A DNA stretch of 64,000 nucleotides from Micrococcaceae bacterium Sec5.7 (GCA_039636785.1 CP144169.1:2976001-3040000), one strand, 5' to 3'. Positions 8,230-16,650 are shown, counted from the first letter of the stretch. Notes: generated from the letters alone by a model not told the origin. A program made the numbers and translations.

Positions 8230-9403
8230 TGTGTGCCCGATGGGACGTCCGGCCGGCCGGCTCCAACTCCCGGGCGGGCTCCGGGACGGGAGGGACGACG
8301 TCGGGCTCCAGCCTTGTGGAGGCCCAGCGGCGGATGGGCGTTTCCACAAACCGGAACGACCCGTAAGTCAGCAGCACGGTCAGCGCTGCCGTGAGCGGTA
8401 CGCGGCCCCACAGTGACGGGACGAGGGAATCAGCAGGAGGAAGACCGGCAGGTGCCAGAGTTAGAGGGCATAGGACAGGTCTCGGCCCGGGTTTGCGAGC
8501 CAGGGGTGGCTCAGGAGCCGTGAGGCAAGGCCGTCCGGCCGAAGGACAAGGGACCCGATGACCAGCGCTGCCAGAAGAGCCAGGGCAGTGGGGCCGGCGG
8601 TCCAGAAGAGATCAAACCATGTGCCGGGTGTGTCCGGTTCTTTGAACACGAACAGGGCCACCACCAGGGCGAGCCCCGCCACCGGACCGCCCCAGCGTGC
8701 ACCGGTCCGCAGAGACGTGTGGAACCTCGAGCCCGGGCGGAGGCGAACACCAAGGCCAGCGTGCATCCCAGCAGCAGCTCGTCAGCCCTGGTATCCGGCC
8801 CGTTGTAAAGACGGTTCAGCGGGACGACGGCGGATACCAGGAGGAACCGTTCCAGCAGGAACGCCGCCGCCAGGAGGGCCGTGATCCAGGCGACGGTGCG
8901 GACCTTCCAGAACCGCAGCATGACCAGCAGGAGCAGGGGCCAGACCAGGTAGAACTGCTCCTCGACGGCGAGGGTCCAGGTGGGGCCCAGCGTTTCGCCG
9001 GCAATGGGGTCGCCGAACAGTCCGAAATGGGCCAGGTTCATGACGTAGGCGGCTGCCGGCAGGACGTACGCCTGTTGGCCGCCCCACTCGGAAAGACCAG
9101 CCCGACCACAAGGATCACTGCGCAAAGAACCAGGAGCGCCGGCCAGAGCCGGGCAAGCCGCTTGGCGTAGAAGACGCCCAGCCGCAGCCGGCCCGTGGCG
9201 CGGTACTCCTTCATGATCAGAAGCGTGATCACGAAGCCACTGAGCGTGAAGAAGACGTCCACGCCGATGGATCCACCGGGGGCGAGCCAGGTTGCGGTAT
9301 GAAAGAGGAAGACGCCGGCCACGGCAATGGTGCGCAGCCCGTCGAGTGCGTGCTTCCGTCCGGACATCAGCCCGGTTTCGTGCGCGGACGGGCGTTCCGT
9401 CAT
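8230..9403 (-). pseudogene. Acyltransferase-3 (OafA/YrhL-like) membrane protein, disrupted
   Basis: Pieces of one acyltransferase-3 protein are spread over three frames. The N-terminus (9403 to about 9090) reads HALDGLRTIAVAGVFLFHT and IGVDVFFTLSGFVITLL. After a frameshift comes the middle (about 9080-8690), with PTWTLAVEEQFYLVWPLLLL. After a second frameshift it continues to about 8461. There a TAA replaces the expected Tyr codon of the conserved YLWHLP motif, which resumes directly after the stop and runs to an RFVETPIRRW tail. Intact relatives have about 10 membrane helices and O-acetylate surface sugars. Two frameshifts plus a nonsense codon make function unlikely. Confidence 0.75.
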
Positions 9404-9497
9404 CGTGGTGCGTGCCCCGTGTGACCGAAAATTCACTAAGTAAGCGTATAAAAGGTCCCTCAGTACTTGCTGGGTGCCCGCTGGATGAACCCCTAAC

Positions 9498-9856
9498 GTG
9501 AAGCGGGGGCAACCTCGTCGTCGGCGCCGGGCTCCTCGCGGCAGGGCCCGGACCGGCACGATCCGCCGCAAACTCATCCACGTCCCGGCCAGGATCGCCT
9601 CCAGCGCCCGGAAAATCCGCCTTCATCTCCCCGAAGCCTGGCCCTGGCAAACACCATTGCAGGCCCTGCTCGACCATCTCTACCCGCCGCCGCAACGCGC
9701 CTGAACCCACATCAACAGGCCACACGGCGCAACCAGGACCACCGGTGGAACACCCAACGGCAGCGAGGCCGGCATCCCAGCATGCCCTCAGCCCTCAAAA
9801 CCGCCGAGCCCGGATTTCAGATCATCCGCTCACGCGGCTCGGTGGATCGAGGCTAG
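9498..9856 (+). mobile_element. IS1380-family transposase, C-terminal remnant
   Basis: The translation contains RRKLIHVPARIASSARKIRL followed by HLPEAWPWQTPLQALLDHLY, the C-terminal signature I recognise from IS1380-group transposases. A further stretch to about 9856 (reading LTRLGGSR) resembles the sequence that follows these genes at the IS end. The N-terminal and catalytic parts are absent, so the element cannot move itself. It abuts the broken acyltransferase. Confidence 0.6.
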
Positions 9857-10061
9857 GCAACACAAAACGTTCTGCGCTGCATGCGCCAGGACGACCAACC
9901 ACGTGACCGTCTATCAGAAGGCCGACGACGGCGGCGCTTTAGTTGCGACGATCCGGTGCGCTGAGCACTCGGATGTGCCCGCCTGCGTCTGATGGGCACA
10001 GCTCCCCCTCGCGGCACGCGCCGCTGAGGCGACATAATCGCGTCGAATATTAGGGGAACCG

Positions 10062-10778
10062 GTGAGCAACAACCAGCAGCCCGGATGGCCGCAGCAGCCC
10101 AACAACCAGCCGCAGCGGCCCCCCTACGCCAACCCCGGCCAGCAGCCGATGTTTACCCCGGCTCCCCCGAAAAAAGGGCAAGCCCGTGTGGGGCTGGATG
10201 GCCTGCGGAGCGGGAGGACTCGCGGTCACCGTCGTGGCTGGCGTGATGGTGTTCAACGGCCTGACCGGGGGCAGTAAGGAGCTCGTGGCGGCTCCCGATG
10301 CGATGGCCAGCAAATCAGCAGCACCTGCCGAATCCGGGAAGGCAACCGCCAACTAGTGAGCCGGGAGCCGCTGTGTACGTCTTTGACGACTCCGACTTCA
10401 CCAGCGCCACGGTATGGTCCGTCAAGACATCTGAAGGCTGGACCATGGACTCCGCCAAGGGGGGCACGGTGAACTATTCGAGCTCCAGCCTCCAATGCAC
10501 CTTCACCACCCACCCGGCCATCCTGCCTCCCACCGGCGAAACCGCGGATGAAGCTGCAACAGCGCTGGTCATGGCCTCAGAAGAACCAGCTCAACGGCCG
10601 TGCCTCGCAGAGCGTCCAGAGCTGGCAAACGTCGGGCCCTCTTCGGCACTCGCAAAGCCCCGACATCCTGCATGTTTATTCCTTCCCATCGGAAAATGCC
10701 GAGATCGGCAAAAGGATCCCGGAATACACGGAAGCCTGCCATGACCCGGCGCCGCATTCGCACAGCACTGCAAGGTAA
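10062..10778 (+). pseudogene. Membrane-anchored hypothetical protein, several frameshifts
   Basis: GTG at 10062 follows AGGGGAACC. The frame opens with a Pro/Gln/Asn-rich cytoplasmic segment (MSNNQQPGWPQQPN). At an A/G-run near 10170 it shifts to a frame encoding KPVWGWMACGAGGLAVTVVAG, a membrane helix, then a Ser/Ala linker ending in a stop at 10356. The sense continues in a third frame (YVFDDSDFTSATVWSVKTSE) and shifts again near 10560 to about 10778. The pieces together look like one anchored extracytoplasmic protein of about 230 residues. No family is recognised. At least three lesions make it a pseudogene unless the assembly is wrong here. Confidence 0.6.
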
Positions 10779-10785
10779 GGAGGTA

Positions 10786-10797
10786 AGGATAAATCCC
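10786..10797. repeat. Palindromic spacer motif P1 (degenerate)
   Basis: AGGATAAATCCC, a degenerate copy of the CGGATAAATCCG palindrome, lies just downstream of the first hexapeptide acyltransferase gene and marks the left edge of the phage-like block. Confidence 0.45.
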
Positions 10798-10819
10798 GTC
10801 GCTTTGCCGCGGCCTCAGT

Positions 10820-11305
10820 TCAGATTGACAGTGGCCGCTTCGCCGTCGCGGGGACGCCTGCCCAGAGCTGGTCAGCGGCGCAGTGCCCCCTGACGACGGC
10901 GCCCGCGGCGATGATGCAGCCGTCTTCGATGACAGTCCCGGGGAGGATAATGGCTCCGGCGCCGATCCAGACCCCATCGCCGATCGTTACAGGCGCATAC
11001 GATGGCACGCCTGCCCCGGCTCGCCAGGAAGAAGGCCCGACGTCGTGAGTGGATGTGAGAATCATGGCCTGCGGCCCGATGGCCACCCTTTCGCCTATGA
11101 CAATCGGGGCCTCGCCGTCAAAGATGACGCCCCGATTGATATACGAACCGCTCCCCACTGTCAGGTTCGGATTGCCGAAGTGGACTCCTGCCTCAATGCC
11201 GACTCCCCGGACGTTGAGCCCGGCGAAGGCGAGAATCCGCCACCTTCGGTTAACTGAAACCATCGGGAGCATCGAGAGCCATTTGAGTGCAGGTGCAAGT
11301 GCCAT
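10820..11305 (-). CDS. Hexapeptide-repeat O-acyltransferase, copy 1
   Basis: 161 residues of the left-handed beta-helix acyltransferase fold (Maa/LacA/NodL-like). Hexapeptide repeats run from about residue 40 (VHFGNPNLTVGSGSYINRGV) to the end, with the usual closing motif AADQLWAGVPAT. Such enzymes transfer acetyl groups from acetyl-CoA to sugars. A -10-like box TACGCT (11312-11317) lies 6 nt before the ATG at 11305, so the mRNA may be leaderless. The protein is a near-duplicate of the one at 14695-15195; even the 3' flanks match. The neighbourhood suggests modification of surface glycans. Confidence 0.8.
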   Translation of the reverse strand: MALAPALKWLSMLPMVSVNRRWRILAFAGLNVRGVGIEAGVHFGNPNLTVGSGSYINRGVIFDGEAPIVIGERVAIGPQAMILTSTHDVGPSSWRAGAGVPSYAPVTIGDGVWIGAGAIILPGTVIEDGCIIAAGAVVRGHCAADQLWAGVPATAKRPLSI

Positions 11306-11336
11306 GGCACAAGCGTATGTCCTTCCTGGAACCCGT

Positions 11337-11348
11337 CGGATAAATCCG
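11337..11348. repeat. Palindromic spacer motif P2
   Basis: Exact CGGATAAATCCG between the start of hexapeptide acyltransferase 1 (minus strand) and the start of similarity of the tail-fibre pseudogene (plus strand). Confidence 0.65.
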
Positions 11349-13088
11349 GCTAACAAGATCCAGTTGCGCCGCGGCACGGCCGCCCAGTGGGCGGCGGCGA
11401 ACCCTGTCCAGGTGCAGGTGAACCCGGCGTTGAGACGGACACGGGGAGACAGAAGTTCGGCGACGGCGTGAGGGTGGGTGTCCCTCCCGTTCGCCTCAGT
11501 CGGGCCCACCGGGCCCCCGAGCACCCGGGCCGGCCACCACGGACGCGTCCCTCCTGACCACCGGAACGGTAAACGATGCATGGCCGCTGTCCGCAGCGGA
11601 GCCTTCTGCCACTTATGCGCCAAAGGTTGGGGCGGCGGAACTCCAACCCTTCACCGTCTACGGCAACTCCTACACGTCAGCCAACAGCGCTGCGATTATT
11701 CCAGACGGGACGCAGTTCTTTTACCGGGTCAAGGAGCGGCTGCGGATGCAGACGATCACCAACAGGGGCGTCCCTGGCACGCGAATGGATGAGATCGCGG
11801 AACGGATCGCTGCGACGTGGACACCGAACAGCCGCGGATTCGTCGGTCTGTGCTGCACCATCAACGACCCCCGGCAATATGGCGACGCGTCCGGCGTGAC
11901 GACCACTACTGAGGCGTTCCGAGCCGCGCCGGCGTTCCTCACCGCATCCGCCTCTCTGGATAGGGACTCGGCCGCGTTCGCGTTCGACTCGACCTGGACC
12001 AACGGCGTCAGCTCCACCGTCGGCGGGCATATCGATATCGCATGGACCGGCGACACCGCATACATTCGACTGGGCTTCGGTGTGACCGGCGGCATAGCAA
12101 CCGTGAAGAACACAGCGGGTGCCACCCAGGCGACGGTCACCACCAGCGGATACAAGAACCCGTTTGCGGGTGTCGTGAAGATCAGATGCCTAGGCTCCGG
12201 TGAGCACTCGGTGCGACTGCAAATCGCGTCCGGAACGATCACAGTCGCCGGGCTTCTGATCCCGTCTGCGACGCCGCCGACGATCATATGGCAGCAGGAA
12301 GGCCCGGTGCCCGAGAGCAGCAGCACGGTAAACTCATTGCTGACCGGAAGCTACCAGCCCGCCTGCGCGGCCATCGCAACAGCAGACTTCCCGACCGTCG
12401 TTCAGGTCACCGCAGGGACCGGCTGGGATGGTGCCGCGATGACCGGCGCTGACCAACTTCACCCGAACGACCTGGGAAGTAAGTACTACGCCGACCGGGT
12501 TATCTCCGCTCTGCGCTCCATCACGTTCCGGCAGGGTCAGAACTGGGTTACGAAGTCCGCCGAGCCGACATACTCAACCCCAGCCGCCGCGTACACGGTG
12601 ACCGGCGCGATAGCCCCCGCAGCAGCAACAGCCGTCATGGCCACGACCGCGAACCAGATCGGGATAACGTGGGCACGATCCAACAACGACAACGGATCAA
12701 CGATCACATCTCAGCTTGTCCAGCGGTCACCGGCAGGCGCCGGAACGTGGACCACCGCCGCCACCCTGACGCCTTCGGCCACGTTCGCCTTCCGCGAGAA
12801 CACTGCCACGGGCGGCTACCTGTTCAGGCGCAACGACTCCGGCTTCGCGGAGATGGACAAGCGGACCGCGTCCACGACATACACTGCACTGAACACGACG
12901 GCCACGCCGGTAAATTCTGGCGACGTCTTGGAAGTTGTCATGAACGGCAACACGCTCATCGGCAAGGTCAATGGGCAACCGTCTGCACCGTCACAGACTC
13001 CACCTACAACAGCAACCTTCACGGTATGTGGCTCGGAGACGGCACCTGCCGTGGTGATGATCTCGAAATCAACAGCGCCGTCGCGTAG
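11349..13088 (+). pseudogene. Phage tail-fibre-like protein with SGNH/GDSL-type hydrolase domain, frameshifted
   Basis: The 5' part reads ANKIQLRRGTAAQWAAANP, then after a frameshift GEPGVETDTGRQKFGDGV, a common N-terminal module of phage tail/host-specificity proteins. A short GPTGPP segment and TTDASLLTTGTVNDAW follow. A long frame (about 11521-12970) then encodes a hydrolase-like domain: VYGNSYTSA near its start (degenerate GDS block) and DQLHPNDLGSKYYADRV (D-x-x-H block) at about 12450. After another shift near 12975 the C-terminus ends in LHGMWLGDGTCRGDDLEIN at 13088. The long frame can also be read from an ATG at 11746 to 13266. At least three indels and no clear start codon mark it as decayed. 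Confidence 0.65.
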
Positions 13089-13092
13089 GGGT

Positions 13093-13104
13093 CGGATATA
13101 TCCG
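13093..13104. repeat. Palindromic spacer motif P3
   Basis: CGGATATATCCG, a perfect palindrome in the 19-bp gap between the convergent ends of the tail-fibre pseudogene and the Cys-rich small gene. Confidence 0.6.
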
Positions 13105-13107
13105 AAC

Positions 13108-13275
13108 CTAAGCCATGAGGTCGCCCCAAAGATAGGCTGCGCACTCTTCCGAGCACGCACGGTAACGGGCAATTGGATGAACGTCAGGCAGGACCGCGCC
13201 GCATTCCGCACAGCGGCCACGGGCCAGCTTGACGTTCATCCGGACCCGGCGCAGTACCTCAAGTAGTTTCCCCAT
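13108..13275 (-). CDS. Cys-rich small protein (55 aa), putative zinc ribbon
   Basis: ATG at 13275 to TAG at 13108. The basic N-terminus (MGKLLEVLRRVRMNVKLARG) is followed by CAEC and, 14 residues on, CSEEC. Four cysteines in this spacing suit one zinc ion. A -10 box TAGAAT (13282-13287) sits 6 nt before the start codon, and palindrome P4 ends 5 bp upstream of it, so transcription is probably leaderless and controlled at the palindrome. Short zinc-ribbon proteins like this are common in actinobacteriophages. The function is unknown. Confidence 0.6.
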   Translation of the reverse strand: MGKLLEVLRRVRMNVKLARGRCAECGAVLPDVHPIARYRACSEECAAYLWGDLMA

Positions 13276-13281
13276 GGCCCC

Positions 13282-13304
13282 ATTCTAGGTGCCGGATAAA
13301 TCCG
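13282..13304 (-). promoter_or_regulatory. Promoter with palindrome P4 for the 55-aa Cys-rich gene
   Basis: Exact CGGATAAATCCG (13293-13304; CGGATTTATCCG on the coding strand), a 5-bp gap, then -10 box TAGAAT (13287-13282). The start codon follows after 6 nt. The palindrome occupies the region between -35 and -10, where a repressor or activator would bind. Confidence 0.5.
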
Positions 13305-13334
13305 ACGACGTGCGGCTCTGGTCTGTGTTGGGAT

Positions 13335-13499
13335 TTAGCCGTGCGCCTGATCTTCAGCGTCCGCCTCTGCGCAATAGTCCGAGCAGGACTCATCGCCAGA
13401 TGACTTGAGAGCCTCCCGGCAGTACGCGCAAAGCGCCTGCCGGGAGGCGAACCATGACATGATCCGGGCAATAGTCGGCGCTGAATGTGTGATCCCCAT
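13335..13499 (-). CDS. Cys-rich small protein (54 aa), putative zinc ribbon
   Basis: ATG at 13499 to TAA at 13335. Contains CAYC and, about 14 residues later, CSDYC, the same CxxC...CxxxC layout as the gene next to it, followed by an acidic tail (AEADAEDQAHG). A -10 box TATACT (13511-13506) lies 6 nt before the ATG, implying a leaderless transcript. It starts 18 bp after the stop of the membrane acyltransferase. The function is unknown; it resembles small phage-encoded zinc proteins. Confidence 0.6.
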   Translation of the reverse strand: MGITHSAPTIARIMSWFASRQALCAYCREALKSSGDESCSDYCAEADAEDQAHG

Positions 13500-13517
13500 G
13501 CGGCAAGTATAGGGGGC

Positions 13518-14642
13518 CTAATCGAGGCGTACGCCGGCGCGGGGAGCCCTCAGTTTTGCCTCAAGGGGCATCTCCACGAACGTGTATAGAAGGGCTGACA
13601 GGCCAACCGCGCCGGCCACGACACCAATCACCACGGGCCAAGAAGCGAACCACGGAAGGTCACTCGGAATGAGCAGCTTGAGCATGTCCACCAGCAACAG
13701 GTGGCTGATGTAGAGCGCGAAAGACCAGTAACCAAGGGACACCATCGCTCGGCTACCGAGGTGTGTTGCCCTGCCCTCAATGTCGGACCTCGCCGCGGCT
13801 GCGATCAGCAGAACGAAGCAGGGCGTCATGACGAGCGAGGCGAAGTATGGCGGGAAGCTGTGGACCGGGACGCCGGCAAGCGGGCCGAACTTATTCGTCA
13901 GACCAATGTTCAATGCGGTGACGCCAGCGAACGCGACAACTGACAGACCGGCGACGGTCCGCAGCCCGATCGGTGCACGCCAGCCATTCTTCAAAGCAAC
14001 CGCCAATACTATGCCCAGCACGAACTCCCACAGCCGATACAACGGATTCGAGTAGAAAATGTCACCGACCGGCAGGTTGGTCAGGAACAGTGAGCCGCCC
14101 AACGTGACCACGGCAACCAGCGCGTAGAGACCGATCGCAGCCTTGACAAGGGTTGCGGTGCGGGCCTTGACCAGCAGCGGTGCGAGGAACGGAAACACAG
14201 CATAGAAGAATGCCTCGTCCGACAGGGACCAGCTCGGGCCGTTGACGCCGAAGTAATAGCTGGAATTCGGGACCCATGCTTGAACCAAAATGAGACACAC
14301 CAGCGCGACGGGAAGGCTCGCCGCTGACGCAGTGACAGCCAGGAGCACCAGCGTTAGCCCCCATGTGATCAGATGCAGCGGGTATACGCGGGCGAAGCGA
14401 TTGCGGTAAAAATCGCGTTTACGCTGCCCATCCTTCCGCGACCAGGTAAGAACAAACCCTGAAAGCACAAAGAAGAAACTGACCCCAACGCCGCCCTGCT
14501 TGAACAAGGCACTCACGACCGGCCCTGAAAACTCATGCGTGACGTGAGTCAGGACGACGAGTATCGCCGCGTAGAACCTCAACCCAGTCAGTGAATCCAG
14601 CCGGACAGCGCGGCGCGTATCTTGAATTACCCCCATAGTCAT
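13518..14642 (-). CDS. Acyltransferase-3 family membrane protein (OafA/YrhL-like), A
   Basis: 374 residues, about ten predicted membrane helices. The N-terminus has the family motif SLTGLRFYAAILVVLTHV, where the conserved Arg and His act in acyl transfer. FFFVLSGFVLTWSRKDGQRK follows at the first cytoplasmic loop, and NGPSWSLSDEAFFYAVFPFL in the middle. These enzymes O-acetylate or succinylate cell-surface glycans. ATG at 14642 is favoured because a -10 box TATACT ends 7 nt upstream, preceded by palindrome P5; a longer frame from 14690 would run through that promoter. Confidence 0.82.
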   Translation of the reverse strand: MTMGVIQDTRRAVRLDSLTGLRFYAAILVVLTHVTHEFSGPVVSALFKQGGVGVSFFFVLSGFVLTWSRKDGQRKRDFYRNRFARVYPLHLITWGLTLVLLAVTASAASLPVALVCLILVQAWVPNSSYYFGVNGPSWSLSDEAFFYAVFPFLAPLLVKARTATLVKAAIGLYALVAVVTLGGSLFLTNLPVGDIFYSNPLYRLWEFVLGIVLAVALKNGWRAPIGLRTVAGLSVVAFAGVTALNIGLTNKFGPLAGVPVHSFPPYFASLVMTPCFVLLIAAAARSDIEGRATHLGSRAMVSLGYWSFALYISHLLLVDMLKLLIPSDLPWFASWPVVIGVVAGAVGLSALLYTFVEMPLEAKLRAPRAGVRLD

Positions 14643-14649
14643 GCGCCCA

Positions 14650-14672
14650 AGTATAGGGGTCGGGTAAATCTC
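14650..14672 (-). promoter_or_regulatory. Promoter with palindrome P5 for acyltransferase A
   Basis: Degenerate palindrome CGGGTAAATCTC (14661-14672), a 5-bp gap, -10 box TATACT (14655-14650) and the start codon 7 nt later. The geometry is the same as at P4 and P6, which supports a shared control site. Confidence 0.5.
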
Positions 14673-14694
14673 GCTGCTTTGCCGCGTCATAAGT

Positions 14695-15195
14695 TCAGAT
14701 TGACAGCGGCCGCTTTAGAGTTGCGGGAACGCCCGCCCAGAGCTGGTCAGCTGAGCAATGCCCTCTGACAACTGCGCCCGCAGCGATGATGCAGCCGTCT
14801 TCGATGACAGCCCCAGGAAGGATGATGGCGCCGGCGCCGATCCAGACGCCATTGCCGATCGTCACAGGCGCATACGTTGGCACCCCCGCCCCGGCTCGCC
14901 AAGAGGAAGGCCCGACGTCGTGAGTGGACGTAAGGACCATGGCTCGTGGCCCGATGGCCACTCTCTCGCCTATGACAATCGGGGCCTCACCATCAAATAT
15001 GACCCCACGATTGATGTACGAACCGTGCCCTACTGTCAGGTTCGGATTACCAAAGTGGACGCCTGCCTCAATGCCGACGTCCCGCACGTTCATCCCGGCG
15101 AAGGCGAGAATCCTCCACCTTCGATTGACTGAAACGATCGGGAGCATCGAGAGCCATCTGAGTGATAAACCTGTTTTCTCAACGTGACCCCTCAA
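14695..15195 (-). CDS. Hexapeptide-repeat O-acyltransferase, copy 2
   Basis: 166 residues, nearly identical over most of its length to the protein at 10820-11305; they differ mainly in the first 10-15 residues and at scattered positions such as GHGSY versus GSGSY. It carries the same beta-helix repeats and closing SADQLWAGVPAT motif. The likely start is TTG at 15195, overlapping the end of the upstream membrane acyltransferase by 17 bp, so the two are co-transcribed. Probably adds acetyl groups to a sugar on the same glycan. Confidence 0.8.
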   Translation of the reverse strand: MRGHVEKTGLSLRWLSMLPIVSVNRRWRILAFAGMNVRDVGIEAGVHFGNPNLTVGHGSYINRGVIFDGEAPIVIGERVAIGPRAMVLTSTHDVGPSSWRAGAGVPTYAPVTIGNGVWIGAGAIILPGAVIEDGCIIAAGAVVRGHCSADQLWAGVPATLKRPLSI

Positions 15196-16282
15196 CTATG
15201 GGATCTGGCAAAATCGGCGTGTCTCGGAGGATTCGATCTAGCTTCCGCTGCCGTACGCGCTCAGTCGGCAAGTCCACAAGTAGCAGAAGTACTGCTGCCG
15301 CCACGAGAGATGCGAGCGTGAGGGTAACGCCAGTGATAGGGAGCCTGAATGAGTCCAGAACCTTAGCTACGAGCAGATGGACCACATACAGAGGGTAAGA
15401 AAGTTCACCCACCCAGCGATCGATCTTGTTGTGTGAAGTCCACGCGAACAGGCGCGGCACTGCCAGAGCGAACAGCAGCGGAGTAGCGAACTCGACGCCA
15501 GGAACGTGCGCGATCCACCAATAGATAACTGCGACGACGACTAGGCAGCCTAGAAGCGCTGGCCCGGTCCATGCGGACTGCTTGGTCGCCTTCACTGTGA
15601 GTAATCGGAACGCGACTGCGCCGGCAAGGAAAAAGATAAGTTCAGATGGGAAAAAACGGTACGTCCACGGGTCGTAGTCGAGGCCCGCGAACTGCAAGAC
15701 GATCCGCACGGCCAGAGATGCCAGTCCGATACCAACAAGAGTGCGCGTTGATAGGCGCAGCAGGACCGGGGCGCATACGTAGAAAAACAGCTCTACGCTG
15801 AGCGACCAAGCGGGAGGAATGAGCAGCAGGTTCTCTCCACGGGCGGCGCTGTCCAATGGGTGGGCAGTTATCCACGGTATGCCGTCGGCGCCGATCACTG
15901 AAAAGGACATGAAGTCCTGGCCGACCATCGTCACGTTGGAAATGGCAACCATTGCCGCGCCAGTGGGCGAAAGGTCAGCGAAGTGGGTCAGGAAGCCCGA
16001 TTGTTGCCCCTTAGCCACCGTGTAGGCGGTGGCCAGCAGGGTGGCTGCCACGACCACCAAGTACACGGGGAAAAGGCGAGCCAATCGGCTCGCCATGAAC
16101 GTTCTCCACACGCCTCTTTCGAGCTTGAAATACTTCTTCTCCAGGACCATCGCCATGTAGAAGCCGCTGATAACAAAGAAGCATTCTACGGCCGTGCGGC
16201 CGCCGACCAGGTCAGTACCAAACATCGGTGAGCTGTGGGCCAGTACCACGCTCAATGCCAACAGGAGCCGTACGATCCCCAA
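15179..16282 (-). CDS. Acyltransferase-3 family membrane protein, B
   Basis: About 367 residues with the acyltransferase-3 layout: LGIVRLLLALSVVLAHSSPM at the N-terminus, GRTAVECFFVISGFYMAMVL around residues 30-50, PPAWSLSVELFFYVCAPVLL in the middle and about ten hydrophobic segments. An ATG exists at 16309 but lies inside the -10 box TATTAT (16313-16308), so it should not be transcribed. The TTG at 16282, behind TTTTGGGGGAACC, is preferred and starts where family similarity begins. It is only distantly similar to protein A. Likely role: acylation of a surface polysaccharide. Confidence 0.8.
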   Translation of the reverse strand: MGIVRLLLALSVVLAHSSPMFGTDLVGGRTAVECFFVISGFYMAMVLEKKYFKLERGVWRTFMASRLARLFPVYLVVVAATLLATAYTVAKGQQSGFLTHFADLSPTGAAMVAISNVTMVGQDFMSFSVIGADGIPWITAHPLDSAARGENLLLIPPAWSLSVELFFYVCAPVLLRLSTRTLVGIGLASLAVRIVLQFAGLDYDPWTYRFFPSELIFFLAGAVAFRLLTVKATKQSAWTGPALLGCLVVVAVIYWWIAHVPGVEFATPLLFALAVPRLFAWTSHNKIDRWVGELSYPLYVVHLLVAKVLDSFRLPITGVTLTLASLVAAAVLLLLVDLPTERVRQRKLDRILRDTPILPDPIVEGSR

Positions 16283-16307
16283 GGTTCCCCCAAAAGTAGT
16301 TGGCCTC

Positions 16308-16330
16308 ATAATACCCGGCGGATAAATCCG
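16308..16330 (-). promoter_or_regulatory. Promoter with palindrome P6 for acyltransferase B
   Basis: Exact CGGATAAATCCG (16319-16330), a 5-bp gap and -10 box TATTAT (16313-16308). This is the right boundary of the phage-like block; transposase-like sequence begins at once on the other side. Confidence 0.5.
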
Positions 16331-16570
16331 GCCCAGACCAGGCTACAAACGCGCCACCGACGAAGCCCACACCCTGCTGCGAACCGCGTTGGCATCAAGC
16401 GGCGACGTCGACCCCACCGCCCCCGGCATCCTGACGATCACCCTGGACCCGCTGCCAACAAAAGCCATAACCAACGCCCTCGCCGAACTCTGCGCACACC
16501 TCACCCAAACCAAAACCCGCTACCCAGGCACCGGCCTCATCCTGCACTACAAGATAAAGAAAAACCCTAA
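16331..16570 (+). mobile_element. Transposase-like C-terminal remnant
   Basis: An open frame without a start codon reads RPGYKRATDEAHTLLRTALA, then PGILTITLDPLPTKAITNAL and TKTRYPGTGLILHYKIK. This resembles the C-terminal end of a long transposase-type protein I associate with Arthrobacter genomes; the family is not certain. It begins directly at palindrome P6, so it is truncated on its 5' side. Confidence 0.4.
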
Positions 16571-16650
16571 AACCGCACACCCGAAATCTCACCATATCCA
16601 GAGTCCTGAACCCCGCCCAAACGACATAACACCGTGTCTTTTACTCGCAG

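Noticed and set aside
13104..13266. C-terminal extension of the SGNH frame to 13266
   Set aside because: The expected C-terminus lies in another frame ending at 13088; the extension is antisense to the 55-residue Cys-rich gene.
16309..16309. ATG at 16309 as the start of acyltransferase B
   Set aside because: It lies within the TATTAT -10 box placed as in two sister promoters; the TTG at 16282 with a GGGGG ribosome binding site fits the family start.
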